From Fragum whitleyi (taxonomy: Eukaryota > Mollusca > Bivalvia > Cardiida > Cardiidae), in contig OX411543.1 of assembly GCA_948146395.1 (NCBI GenBank), positions 47,716,517-47,780,516 of the forward strand: DNA of 64,000 nucleotides, read 5' to 3'. Below the pieces are notes generated by a model. It was not told where the DNA came from. It did no database searches and saw only the letters and a program-made list of their open reading frames with translations. Both the position numbers and the translations under genes were made by a program. Below, piece after piece: positions 1-10,181 of the stretch. Each line of letters opens with the position of its first letter. Within the stretch, counting starts at the first letter, position 1.

Positions 1-2
1 CA

Positions 3-572
3 CACGTCACAACTATAAAAAGGAAATTAGAAACGGTGGATCTGACATCCTATGACGAAATTGTGATCCAGGTAGGCGGGAATGACTTAGCATCGGGAAA
101 AGACGAAGAAACTGTGGAAAACGACATGTTGAGTGTGATTAACTACATCAAATCAAAATCACGGAATACTAAGATATTCGTATCAGAAATCACGCCCAGA
201 ATAGATGCTGATGTGTCAGAGATGAATGAATATATCCATTTTCTGTGCCGAGACAATGGAGTACACTGTATTCCAACCAGTCAACGACTAACTCTCCACA
301 CAGGGCTGTACTGGAAAGATCAAGTACATTTGTCCGATAAAGGGACTTCAGTTTTATTAAAGACCTACAACGAGTACGTTCCTATTCTTAAACAAGTTTC
401 TGTGCGAGAAAGAACTTCTCCCTTATGTTGTTTTCGTTGTGGCCAAGAAGGTCACCGAGTTACGGATTGTGTTAAAACCAACAAATACAATCACTACAAA
501 CAAAACAAAATCACACCAAATGTATTTGATAATGAAAGGGTTTTCTACCGCCGCTGCTTAATTGCGGTATGA
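3..572 (+). pseudogene. LINE ORF1, C-terminal part: SGNH-hydrolase-like domain plus CCHC knuckle, frameshifted
   Basis: The frame is open from the window edge to a TGA at 570-572, so the true start is upstream. Near base 75 it encodes VGGNDL, the GxND block of SGNH/GDSL esterases, and near 325 it encodes DQVHLS, which fits the catalytic Asp-x-x-His block. A zinc knuckle follows (CFRCGQEGHRVTDC, C-x2-C-x4-H-x4-C). A second knuckle, LNCGMRNHYTSEC, is readable only in another frame from about 560, so a single-base indel near 557-562 breaks the protein. Esterase-type ORF1 proteins are known in CR1/L2 LINEs, where they bind the element RNA. Confidence 0.82.
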
Positions 573-616
573 GAAATCATTATACTTCTGAATGCAGACG
601 AGTTTATTTTCATTAG

Positions 617-3600
617 GAAATCTCGGACAGATACACTTCTATTTCGATTTATAACAAATTCAAGGTTTTAGAAACACTGTGTGAAAATTGCAATTCCTTT
701 AAATGTACTTGCACGCTTGAAAATACAATTTCTGAGAAAATACCTATAACCCCTTTATCTAACCCTAATTCTAGTTTGGATACTATACTCAATGCTAACT
801 CAAATTCTTATTCTAAGTCTCAATCTTATTCAAGTTTTAAACTGAATTCTAGGGATTGTGCTCCTTCAAACTATAATTCAAGTTCCGACTCTCCAACTGA
901 TTCCAATTCCTACTGTAGTTTAAAACTATATGACAAACCAAATTGCTCCACAAAGAAAAAGATTTCGAAAAGTAATGTTGATCAGTTGAGTTGTAGATCA
1001 AACAGCTCAAAAGATTTGTCTATAAAATTTCAACAAAGAGGTTTACACATAGTCCATCTCAATGTTCAACACATTACTCCTAAATTTGATGAGATCAAAT
1101 TCATAATTTCTTCCAATAATATTGATATTTTTGGATGCTGCGAAACTTTTTTGAGTGATTCTTTGAACGAATTTAACCTTAACATTCCAAATTTTACATA
1201 TATTAGAAAAGATAGGAAGCGTAAAAAAGGAGGAGGAATTTTAGTTTATATAAAAAATCATATACCATTCAAGCGCAGATTAGATTTAGAATCAGATGAC
1301 GTAGAAGCTATATGGATAGAAATATGTCACAAAAATTCGAAGTCTTTTCTATTGTGTTTTGTTTATCGGCCACCACATTCTAATAAAGAATGGATAACCT
1401 CATTTGATGTACAAGTAAAAAAGGCAGATGAGGAAAGCATTGAATATCACATAATTGGCGATTTAAACTTCAATTTCTTTCCAAATACGAAAAAGTTTGA
1501 GTGTCAGTCGTGGTCAAGATTTACTCTAAAGTACGGACTTTCACAAATTATCAATGAACCAACTCGAATATGCAAAACTTCTTCTACAATCATAGATCAT
1601 GTATATACAAATCGAACTGATAGAGTCTGCGAAGTTTTTGTTTCGCCTCTTTCACTTAGTGATCATTTTCCAATTTGTATGACACGTAAAATTAAAAATA
1701 AAACTTCAAATGATAATTGTCATTCGTTTATGACGTACAGAAGTTTTAAAACATTTAAAGAATCAGAGTTTCAGAATGATTTAAATTTAGCGCAAATTCA
1801 TTTAATTGAAACTGAACACAACCCAGAACAAGCTCTTTCAATGTTTTACAACATTATTTACAAGGTTTTATCGAAGCATGCACCGATAAAATGTAAACGT
1901 ATAAAAAGCAATTATCTCCCTAAGTGGATTAACACTGAAGTAAAAAAGGCTATGTATGAACGGGATCGCTTTCATAAATTAAAAGATTGGGGTAACTACA
2001 AACGCATGAGAAATAAAGTAGTACATCTTATACGTAAAAACAAAAAAGATTACTACAATGTCGAAATAAATAAAGGCACCAAAAGTAAAGATCTATGGAA
2101 AAATCTGAGAAAGATAAAAAACAATGACAATTTAGATAATAGTTCTTCATGTCTACCTACAGAAATGTTATTCGATGGAGAAACTGTTGATGGAACACTC
2201 AATATTTTAAACCGTTTTAATGACCATTTCATCAATATAGCAAATATTGTAAAAAAGTCGAAATTCGAAGAAAATACGTTTTCTTACTTGCACACATATT
2301 TAAATAACAAATTGAAAGAACAAGTGTTTGACATAGAGTACATCACGCCTTTAGAGGTAAGTCAAATAATAAGTAAACTTGATACCAATAAATCTTCTGG
2401 AATTGACGGAATTAGTGCCAAAGTCTTGAAACTTTGTGGAGACCATATAGTTTTACCAATAACTTCTATAATAAATAACAGTATTGCCAGTGGTATTTTT
2501 CCAGATAAACTGAAAGAAGCATGTGTTATACCTTTACATAAAGGGTCAGATAGAGAAGACCCAAATAATTATCGACCGATATCTATATTGCCGACTATCT
2601 CAAAAATTTTTGAACGTCATTTATATAAGCAATTATTTTCATTCCTTGACAAAAACGATATACTTGTTAAGCATCAATCAGGTTTTAGGGGCAAACATTC
2701 TTGTCAAACAGCCCTTATTCGTTTAATAGATGAATGGTCAAAAGAAATTGATTCAGGAAAGATAATCGGTTCAGTTTTCATCGATCTTAAAAAAGCTTTC
2801 GATTTGGTAGATCATACAATTTTATTACATAAGCTCAAACTACATAATTTCTCAAATAAATCCTTAGCTCTATTCAAATCCTACTTATCTAACAGGATAC
2901 AATTTATAAGATATGGGGAAACCTACTCTTCTCCGCAAACAACATTAAGTGGTGTCCCACAAGGCTCTATTTTAGGGCCTCTCCTGTTTTTAATTTACAT
3001 AAATGACATAAGTTTGCATGTTTGTAGGTCCAATATAGATCTATATGCAGACGATTCCACGTTATATAAATCTGGTAACAACTTGAATGAAATTCAAGCT
3101 AACCTACAAACGAGTTTAAATTCTATACTAAAGTGGTGTTCTAAAAATAATATGCTTGTTAATCCAAATAAAACTAAATGTATGCTTATAGGAACAAAGC
3201 ATAAAATTAAAGAGATAGGCCTAGATTTGAAAATAAACGACAGATGTATTGAAGTCGTTGAATCCCATAAGATCTTAGGGGTACATGTTGACAAATACTT
3301 GGCTTGGAATACGCACATTGACAAAACTGTTATAAAAATAAACAGTAAGATTACTTTGCTCAAAAGAATCACGAATTATCTCACATTTGAAATGAAACAA
3401 TTATTTTACAATTCTTATATATTACCTATATTTGACTATTGTTGTACAGTTTGGTGGAAAAGTGCTAAATACAGAACGTCTAAACTATCTATACTTCAGA
3501 AAAGAGCAGCCCGAGTTATACTAGGTGCTTCAACTAGAACACCGTCAAAAGATCTTTTTCGAACACTTAATTGGTTGACTTTCGATAATAGGTGTAATTA

Positions 3601-3877
3601 TCATACTGGTGTTTTGATATTCAAATGTCGTTATAACCTATTACCAAGTTATATGACAGACATTATTTCTTTCTGTAATAACAGGAGCTACAGTTTAAGG
3701 TCATTTGCTCACAAAGATATAACTAACTCGAAATACAATACTTTGTATAAGAAAAACTCATTTTCATACTATAGCATGAATGTATGGAACGAAATCCCTA
3801 TTACCATTAAAGATGCAATATCTTTATCGCGTTTTAAAAGCCAATTTAAAAATCATTTGCTTTTAAAACAATTCTAA
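617..3877 (+). CDS. LINE ORF2: apurinic-type endonuclease and reverse transcriptase
   Basis: This open frame of about 1086 codons starts after a TAG at 614-616; I see no clear initiator ATG upstream of the endonuclease. The endonuclease/exonuclease/phosphatase domain runs from about 1040 to 1690 with HLNVQ, CCETF, GDLNFN, IIDHVYTN and SLSDHFP. The reverse transcriptase runs from about 2500 to 3260 with NNYRPISILP, HQSGFRG, FIDLKKAFD, GVPQGSILGPLLF and the catalytic YADD at 3044-3055. A C-terminal region with RAARVILGA follows. No frameshift or stop is seen to 3877. The frame is the same one that carries the second zinc knuckle of ORF1, so ORF1 and ORF2 may once have been continuous. It nicks target DNA and copies the element RNA. 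Confidence 0.93.
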   Translation, partial: EISDRYTSISIYNKFKVLETLCENCNSFKCTCTLENTISEKIPITPLSNPNSSLDTILNANSNSYSKSQSYSSFKLNSRDCAPSNYNSSSDSPTDSNSYCSLKLYDKPNCSTKKKISKSNVDQLSCRSNSSKDLSIKFQQRGLHIVHLNVQHITPKFDEIKFIISSNNIDIFGCCETFLSDSLNEFNLNIPNFTYIRKDRKRKKGGGILVYIKNHIPFKRRLDLESDDVEAIWIEICHKNSKSFLLCFVYRPPHSNKEWITSFDVQVKKADEESIEYHIIGDLNFNFFPNTKKFECQSWSRFTLKYGLSQIINEPTRICKTSSTIIDHVYTNRTDRVCEVFVSPLSLSDHFPICMTRKIKNKTSNDNCHSFMTYRSFKTFKESEFQNDLNLAQIHLIETEHNPEQALSMFYNIIYKVLSKHAPIKCKRIKSNYLPKWINTEVKKAMYERDRFHKLKDWGNYKRMRNKVVHLIRKNKKDYYNVEINKGTKSKDLWKNLRKIKNNDNLDNSSSCLPTEMLFDGETVDGTLNILNRFNDHFINIANIVKKSKFEENTFSYLHTYLNNKLKEQVFDIEYITPLEVSQIISKLDTNKSSGIDGISAKVLKLCGDHIVLPITSIINNSIASGIFPDKLKEACVIPLHKGSDREDPNNYRPISILPTISKIFERHLYKQLFSFLDKNDILVKHQSGFRGKHSCQTALIRLIDEWSKEIDSGKIIGSVFIDLKKAFDLVDHTILLHKLKLHNFSNKSLALFKSYLSNRIQFIRYGETYSSPQTTLSGVPQGSILGPLLFLIYINDISLHVCRSNIDLYADDSTLYKSGNNLNEIQANLQTSLNSILKWCSKNNMLVNPNKTKCMLIGTKHKIKEIGLDLKINDRCIEVVESHKILGVHVDKYLAWNTHIDKTVIKINSKITLLKRITNYLTFEMKQLFYNSYILPIFDYCCTVWWKSAKYRTSKLSILQKRAARVILGASTRTPSKDLFRTLNWLTFDNRCNYHTGVLIFKCRYNLLPSYMTDIISFCNNRSYSLRSFAHKDITNSKYNTLYKKNSFSYYSMNVWNEIPITIKDAISLSRFKSQFKNHLLLKQF

Positions 3878-4101
3878 AGTCCCGATAGAACTAAACTAAA
3901 CGCTTAGCATACTGAATGTATCTGTCCGAAGATTCTCTTATTCTGATCTTGTTCTCAATTTTGCAAGCATGTTTATATCATTCTATCATTATCATTTGAA
4001 TCATACGTCATTTATATTGAAGGCAACACTGTAAAAAAGACTACTTTCATATTATTCATTTGAAATATGTCTTAATGTTCTACCTTCATGAAATAAAGAT
4101 T

Positions 4102-4130
4102 TTATTATTATTATTATTATTATTATTATC
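4102..4130 (+). repeat. (TTA)n tail of the LINE
   Basis: About nine TTA units directly follow GAAATAAAGATT. Short-repeat tails instead of poly(A) are usual for CR1/L2-type LINEs. Confidence 0.85.
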
Positions 4131-4149
4131 CAATTCATTCACCTTAAAA

Positions 4150-4370
4150 ACTTCCTTTAGAGAGATTTTCCATTCTAAGTGTGCCGAGTAGAATGTGATT
4201 ATGTGAGTTCTATTGAAAAGGGACCTTAAAGAAAATTTGATTATTGAAAAGGGACCTCTAAGAAAATTTGATCAAATTATTCAAGTACTTGACCTTTAAC
4301 TTCCTTTAGGGGGATTTTCCCACCTTAATATTTCAAGTAACATGTGATTATATCGTTGTTATCGGCTTTT
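4150..4370. repeat. Local tandem duplication in noncoding DNA
   Basis: 'attgaaaagggacct' followed by 'aagaaaatttgat' occurs twice at about 4213-4271. 'aacttcctttag' followed by 'ggattttcc' occurs at about 4149 and again near 4298. No open frame crosses it, and no function is evident. Confidence 0.6.
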
Positions 4371-4470
4371 CAAGGAAGTATATAGAGCGTCCTTGGCTCT
4401 TGTGGATCTCTTGTCCTGTACGAAAAAATTCAATGTTAAACGATGCCAGCTGCTTACTTAGCTATCCTAC

Positions 4471-4660
4471 AGTTAAAAACGCTGTGAAAGTATCCTCCAA
4501 AACTAATATAGACACTCGATGAAATCATTCCAAATGTTGAACCAATCCATTCAAAATTCTCAGCACTCACTCAAAAACGTTGCTAAAATTCAATAAAAAT
4601 ACTCAATATATTTCATGATTCCATTGGCTGCTGTTTTATTGGTCCGCGAAGACACATATA
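4471..4660 (-). mobile_element. Family A MITE, degenerate partial copy
   Basis: It starts with tacagttaaaaacgctgtga, a decayed family A terminus, and continues with the 'ccattcaaaa...actcactcaaaaacg' interior. The other end is missing. It is followed at about 4678-4738 by a separate perfect-looking inverted repeat (gtgatcaaaggtcaa / ttgacatttgatcac). Confidence 0.6.
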
Positions 4661-4937
4661 GATCCACAAGTTAAAGTGAGTGATCAAAGGTCAAATTTGT
4701 CTATACCTGTATAGACGAAATTGACATTTGATCACTCCCTCCAAATTGCGGAACTATACGTCTATCTAATAACAAAACAAATGTCCGTGTGATAACATGT
4801 CATATAATAATTTTTTATGATATCGCATGGGTATTTTTAGAACAATAACATAATGCGGTTATTTTTAGAAACTTGCATTTCTGAAAACAATGATGAAAAT
4901 AAGGCAAATAAAAGTTATAGGATAACTATCATACATA

Positions 4938-5073
4938 CTTAGTGTATTATATGAAAAAATATCTAATTCGGTTCTAGGAATTGATAATTGTCTCGGCAGA
5001 GCCTCGACAATTATCAATATCCCCAACTTCGTTAAATATTGTTTTCATACAAAACACTTAATACGTATTATAT
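4938..5073. mobile_element. Fold-back element with GGCAGAGCC apex
   Basis: The outer arms gtgtattat...gaaaa and ttttcatacaaaacac pair imperfectly. The inner arms gataattgtc and gacaattatc pair perfectly around tcggcagagcctc. It has the same layout as the family F palindromes but shares no arm sequence with them. Confidence 0.6.
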
Positions 5074-5102
5074 TTTATAAAGGAAGAGTACGAAGAGGAT
5101 TA

Positions 5103-5260
5103 CAGTTAGTTACATCGTGAAATTGACATTCTGAACAAAATTTGCGATATTGGATTGCCTCCCATTAAATTTACTCAAACTCGCTGCACACACTAATTCA
5201 ATTTCATTTTTTAATCATTCGAAATCATTCACCTTGTCAATTTCACAATGTTGTTAACTG
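5103..5260 (-). mobile_element. Family A MITE, internally deleted but with both termini
   Basis: The termini cagttagttacatcgtgaa and the inverted ttgttaactg are both flanked by TA, which fits the TA target of Tc1/mariner-type transposases. At 158 bp it keeps the ends and the ttaaattt...caatttcatt section but has lost most of the interior. Confidence 0.8.
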
Positions 5261-5697
5261 TATGTCCGTCATTTGAGAATTTGGACGGGAATGATGACCG
5301 CTATATCAAACATCATAGAAGGAAATTTTGCTAAGAAGAAATTTGGCCCAAGTATAAAAGACTCTCAAGCAATGATTGTTTTTCCTACAAATTTTCTTAA
5401 TTACAAAATAAAACGAGCGTAAATTCCTGAAACTGTATAGAAAAGAGTTAAGGTGACAGTTAAATTCATATCTTTTTGTTTTTGTTTTTGAAAACAAAAG
5501 ATTGATGATCATTGTGACTAATTGCATATAGTAGATCTATGTGATTATTTGACAAATGAATGAATTTGACTCTTTACGCGAGAATAAAGCTATCTATAGG
5601 AAAGACAATTTAAAGACATGTTGAGGATCGCAGGCATCACATAGAGGTCTTCTTTTAATAATTGCTGTTAAGAAAAGTAGAACAATTAGTTGCAATG

Positions 5698-5950
5698 TGA
5701 GCCAGTGTGTGGAATTTCCAACAATTAAAAATAACCACAAAGCAAAGACTCTAAACAGCCTGTGCATCCGCACAGTCTGGCGTGAGTCCTCACTATCCGT
5801 TTAGTAGATAGATTAGATCTCAAAGTAGATCTATATGTAGACCATCAGGTAACTTTATATTTACAGTATGTGGCTGTCTATGCTGCTCATCGTTTGCCCT
5901 TCACGCTCATTTCAAATTGTTGGAAATGTTAAGCACGGCCTCATTTGATT
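5698..5950. mobile_element. Family E MITE (TIR with TTTCCAACAATT)
   Basis: It begins near gagccagtgtgtggaatttcc and ends near ggaaatgttaagcacggcctc, giving roughly 30-bp imperfect terminal inverted repeats. The interior contains an internal palindrome around cctgtgcatccgcacagtctg. The same layout recurs at 6877 and 26177. Confidence 0.75.
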
Positions 5951-6155
5951 TTTGTCATATTTGTTATACTATAGAACCCATATAAAGTCGGTAAAATAAA
6001 GGAACAATTACCCGTGAACTCGGTCTTTTTAACGCTGAGCTTTAAAAAGAACCATAAGAATCAATGTTGTTCAGCAATAAATCGGTCCCCCATGGTCTAC
6101 GCTGTCAGACAAAGATGTATACTAATCGCATTTATATGTCCCCTATTCCTATGTA

Positions 6156-6530
6156 CAGTTAACAACATCGTGAAATTAACACGATGAATGATTTTGGAAT
6201 GATTTTGGAGTGAAATTGAATGGATGTTTTGAGCGAGTTTTGAGTGAATTTTATGGGAGGTAATCCAATATCGCAAATTTTGCTTAGGATGAACAAAATA
6301 AGCGATATTTATTACCTCCCTTACATAAAATGCGCATACAAGTTCTCTAAATAGCTTCTTATTTCTTCAAGAACCTTTGAATGACGTTGTTGATTCTATC
6401 TTTTTCAGTGAGTTTGAAAGGATTTTGGACGGTTTTAGTGAGAGTTTGGATCGAATGAATGGAGCGCTAAGTGAGCGATTTAGAATGGTTTTGATTGAAA
6501 TGAATGTCTATTTTACACCGTAACTAACTG
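6156..6530 (+). mobile_element. Family A MITE, near full length
   Basis: Family A reference description. The TA-flanked termini are cagttaacaacatcgtgaa and, at the other end, the inverted form ending taactaactg. The centre has a long hairpin from gggaggtaatccaatatcgc to ttacctccc. The second half carries gagtttgg...gaatgaatggagcgct. There is no coding capacity. TA target sites and terminal inverted repeats fit a nonautonomous Tc1/mariner-type element; the superfamily is inferred. Confidence 0.85.
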
Positions 6531-6539
6531 TAGCGTCGT

Positions 6540-6870
6540 AAATGATAATAACATACAATAAGCATTTGTGGACCTCCACGCGAAAAGGATAATTTGGGAA
6601 ATCATACTCATTAAAAAGATAATTAGGCAAATCATCGGATCCAGCGTGGGTCAACAAAAATTGGCATTTCGACAAAATTTATAAACGCTGATGGCAAAAC
6701 CGGTCCTGACGCAGAAAAGTGCTTAATACGAAAAGAGTTGAACCTGGTCAATCTGCGCACATTCTGATCGGGGTCGACAGTTTTCGTACTTCTAGGAAGA
6801 CTCCTGCTCGCGTAGCGGCTCACATTGGTTAGTGTGTAAAAGAGATAGGGTTCACACTACAAGCCAATGA
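6540..6870. other. Noncoding stretch, nothing recognised
   Basis: It carries a duplicated short phrase (aattagg/aatttggg followed by caaatcat near 6590 and 6620). A 63-codon minus-strand frame here has no recognisable domain and no splice context. Confidence 0.5.
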
Positions 6871-6876
6871 AATCAT

Positions 6877-7117
6877 TTGAGCCTGTGCGTTAGATTTCCA
6901 ACAATTTCAAATATGCGTAAAGCAAATATTCAGCATGTGCATCCGCACAGTCTGACCAGAGTCTTCACTATGCATTTAAAGAATAGATAGGGTCTCAAAG
7001 TATCTGTAGACCATCAGGCAATTCTAAATATTCAGTATGTGGCTGTCAACGCTACTCAATGTTTGCACACCACGAACGTTTGAAATTGTTGGAAATGTCA
7101 CGCAAAGGCTCATTTGA
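6877..7117. mobile_element. Family E MITE
   Basis: The ends gagcctgtgcgttagatttc and gaaatgtcacgcaaaggctc are inverted repeats. The interior matches the copies at 5698 and 26177, including cctgtgcatccgcacagtctg and ggtctcaaagtatctgtaga. Confidence 0.8.
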
Positions 7118-7465
7118 TATTTTTGTTCTTCTTTTAAACCAAGAAAACATAGTTCTTTCAAGTAATTCATAAAAAGAAGTTATTTAGCCAACTCAATTTT
7201 ATTGAGAACTGATATTTCACCGAAAGAAAGCAATTAGATCTTAATCGATCGAAAAAAGCTACGCGTTCAATAAATTACATACATCTTCACTGTCCTAACG
7301 CACACAGAAGCTTCAGTCTTTTAACCTGCAAAGAGAAAGCGAACAGTGTCAACAATATCCACAATACTTTGAGACACTTTTTTGTAATTTTTTTTACGTT
7401 AATCGTGATATTGACAAGTTAAATAATTTTAGGAAGACTTCGGAATAAACACATGACAATAATAA
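7118..7465. other. Noncoding stretch, nothing recognised
   Basis: AT-rich sequence with no repeat match to the rest of the window and no supported exon. Confidence 0.5.
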
Positions 7466-7603
7466 CTTCGTCTTGAACACAATTAGCGATATTGGATTAC
7501 CTACCTTTAATTTCATTCAAAACTCACTCAACACACTCATTCAATTTCATTCTGAAATCATTTCAATATCATTCAGCTTGTCCAATTCACGATGTTTTAA
7601 CTG
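7466..7603 (-). mobile_element. Family A MITE, one half
   Basis: It contains aattagcgatattggatta, the ttcattcaaaactcactc block and the terminus cgatgttttaactg followed by TA. The other terminus is missing. Confidence 0.7.
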
Positions 7604-8086
7604 TACATATGTTCTATAAATACACGTAGATTTCTGTGTCATTCGCTCAAGACGCTTTTGTAGGATTTTCATAAAGCTGTGGAGCGTTTTACCGATATTG
7701 GTGTTTTTTTTGTATTTTTTTTCCTGGATAAAGTCCCTATAGTTCAAATACAGATGACTAAGTACATGTTCTGTCCATGGAATAAAATTACATTTTCTAT
7801 CTTTATACTTATACTGGTAAAAGAAAAAAACCCTTTCCAACGATACAAACGGCTTCGAGCGACTAGAGCGAAGTTTGATAAACAAAAATTCTTAATTTAA
7901 AATAATTAGGAAACAAAGCGAAATCGTTGTTATGTATCGGCAAAACACCAAGATTTTGAAACTTTAACTCAAATTGAAAGGCAGTTAAAAGCAACAATTA
8001 GGAATACTTTGTGTTTTTGCCGAATTGACATCGAAACAAACAAGGGTTCAGCCATGCAAGCCCGTCGTTTCTCTTGTGGGTTTCAT
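7604..8086. other. Noncoding stretch, nothing recognised
   Basis: Short frames occur on both strands but show no domain, signal peptide or splice signals. Confidence 0.45.
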
Positions 8087-8096
8087 GAGGTTAAAA

Positions 8097-8557
8097 CATT
8101 CGGAACACCACTCGGCCAATCTCACGATCAACCTCAGATGTACATAGGCGAAATATTTTTAAAAAAATACGGAAAAACCTTTGAAAAAATCGATGACGTC
8201 AGTTAAAATTGCGTTAACCCTCGAAACTTTGAGTGAAACCAATCGACGTCGCCAACGCTACTCGCTTAAGTCACTGACGTGAAACCATCGTATCCTTATA
8301 TAAAGATCTTTAGATTCTTAAATAACTGCTGAAAAATCTTAATTTTTGAGAATGATTCGTCATTCTCAAAAATTAAGATTCAGCCGTTATTTACTGTAAA
8401 AGATATAAATCTAAAGATATCGCCGGTTGTTTCCGCACTAGTTTTCTTACACTGTTTCCACCTAACAAATTGCACAATTTTGTTACATACCCATCCGCCT
8501 TACATACATCCGAGGTCTGTTGCAGTTTACGGTAATGGCCGAGTGATGCTCCGTATG
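8097..8557 (-). mobile_element. Family C fold-back element with 10-bp target duplication
   Basis: The terminal inverted repeats are cattcggaacaccactcggc and its partner ending gccgagtgatgctccgtatg. The flanks are GAGGTTAAAA (8087-8096) and GAGGTTACAA (8558-8567), a 10-bp duplication with one change. A strong inner palindrome (ttttgagaatga / tcattctcaaaa) lies near 8343-8382. A 9-11 bp duplication is typical of Mutator-like elements, so I infer a nonautonomous MULE-like family. It lies just downstream of gene B. Confidence 0.85.
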
Positions 8558-8802
8558 GAGGTTACAAGCAACAAGATGTCGCCGAGAGAAAAAAATCATC
8601 AACAAAAGATGTTAAAAAAGGGCATATTATCATTTAAAAAGCAAATGCGATTTTTGACTGCGTTTTGTATCTACATCCTAACACGCACAAAACACCTCGA
8701 TAGACAAACTGGTAGCATTAAAGGAATTCGTTTTGCTACAAGAGGAAATGACCAAAGTACCATCTGAAGCCGAATAACCTTAAAAAAAAATACTACCGAA
8801 TG

Positions 8803-10181
8803 CTAATTCAACTCACGTTGTATCCATTTTCGAAGACTGTCTGATAATCCGAATGTGCTGTTGGATACCAGTTTTTGCCAGTCAAAGGGTTCTGTTTTGA
8901 TAATATCGAATCCTCGAACGATGGGCAAGTCCTGCTTTATATCAGAATGTATAGCATACTCAACACTTGAATTAACTAGATCGTTAAAATATGTTTCGGG
9001 AAGGAATGAAGATTGTGTTGATGGAATGACTGGATCAACTTTTGGTTCGCCAACAATTATAGATTCTTGTAGCACAGGTTCACCAGGAACGGTGTGATCG
9101 ACTGATTTTGGTGTGTCACCACCAATTAGGTTTTGCAGATATGGAATATCAGGATATATTGGATCAGGCAGCTGTGTTTCTTCAGGAATTATCTGATCTT
9201 GAACACTTATAGAAGGTTTGTTTTGGGAAAGTGCTCGGTCCCCGGTAGCATTATTGTTTTGAATGTTAATTCCAAGATCATTGAAGGTCAACATCTCATG
9301 CGTTAGTTTGCTTTCCTCTTTAATGGCAACTTGGTTGTCGTTTGAAGCTTCTTTCTTAATCAGGGTCTTTTCAGGTGACTTCTTTTCATACGCAGATAGA
9401 TATGGCATAAAATCTACACCAGGAATATCCGGACCATCTGAACCGATTCCAAATTGACTTAAATCATAAGAATCGTCACCAGCATCATCTGATTTGTCGT
9501 CATTAAGAGATGCCAAATAATCAGAAATATCGAAACCCGAATCATCATCACCATCAGTTGAATCAGACCCAGAACCTATTCCATACTGAGATAAATCGTA
9601 AGATGAATCTTCAGAATCATCGCTGGAATATGAAGAACTCAATGGTGCCGCAGTTGGTTTGTCATCTGGAGTTTCATCATAGTAAATACCAAACTGTGAT
9701 AGATCTATTGGACCGAGATCGTCAGCGCCATCATCCTTCTTGTCGTCATCTTCACCGTAACTATAACTAACAGCACCGCTAGACGTAGATGGACTTATTC
9801 CGATACCAAAATCGGATAGATCTATTCCAGAACCGCCCGATGATGTACTCCCAGAGTCCATAGAATCAGTTTCGTCTCCAATGTCATCAGTCCCGATTCC
9901 ATACTGAGAGAGATCAAAATAATCATCGTCATCGTCATCATCAGTTGTTTCCACGGAACTCGCTCTTGGTGGTACATTCGATGTGTCTAAGGGTCTTGTA
10001 TCAATTCCTAGTAAAGATAGGATACTGGATGAGCTCGGTCCACCTGCTGGTACAGTGTAGCCACGACCATCATCATTGTTATCTGTGTTCAGGTCAATAT
10101 CATTCGGATCGATGTCTATACCAAATATCCTACCATCAGCGTAGTCCTCGCCAATACCAGCTCCTCCTTCTTTGACGAGGC
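8803..10181 (-). CDS. Gene B exon 3 (last coding exon)
   Basis: The acceptor ...ccattcatag|gcctcg is followed by an open frame of about 459 codons to TAG at 8805-8803. The Asp/Ser-rich repeat region is entirely inside this exon. The first ATG in frame lies well inside the exon; the sequence before it (GEDYADGRIFGIDIDP...) is equally acidic and open to the splice site, which is why I extend it to 10181. No clear AATAAA was seen within 500 bp downstream. Confidence 0.87.

Larger units (their letters stand above)
1..4132 (+). mobile_element. CR1/L2-group non-LTR retrotransposon (LINE), 5' end outside window
   Basis: The parts in order are an ORF1 with esterase and zinc-knuckle features, an endonuclease plus reverse-transcriptase frame, a roughly 230 bp 3' UTR containing AATAAA, and a (TTA)n tail ending near 4129. 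The target-primed replication mode is known for this class. No target duplication can be tested because the 5' end lies before base 1. The long open RT frame points to a young copy, but ORF1 carries a frameshift and a stop. CR1 or L2 membership is inferred from the domain order, the esterase-type ORF1 and the short-repeat tail; a tree would be needed to choose between them. Confidence 0.93.
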
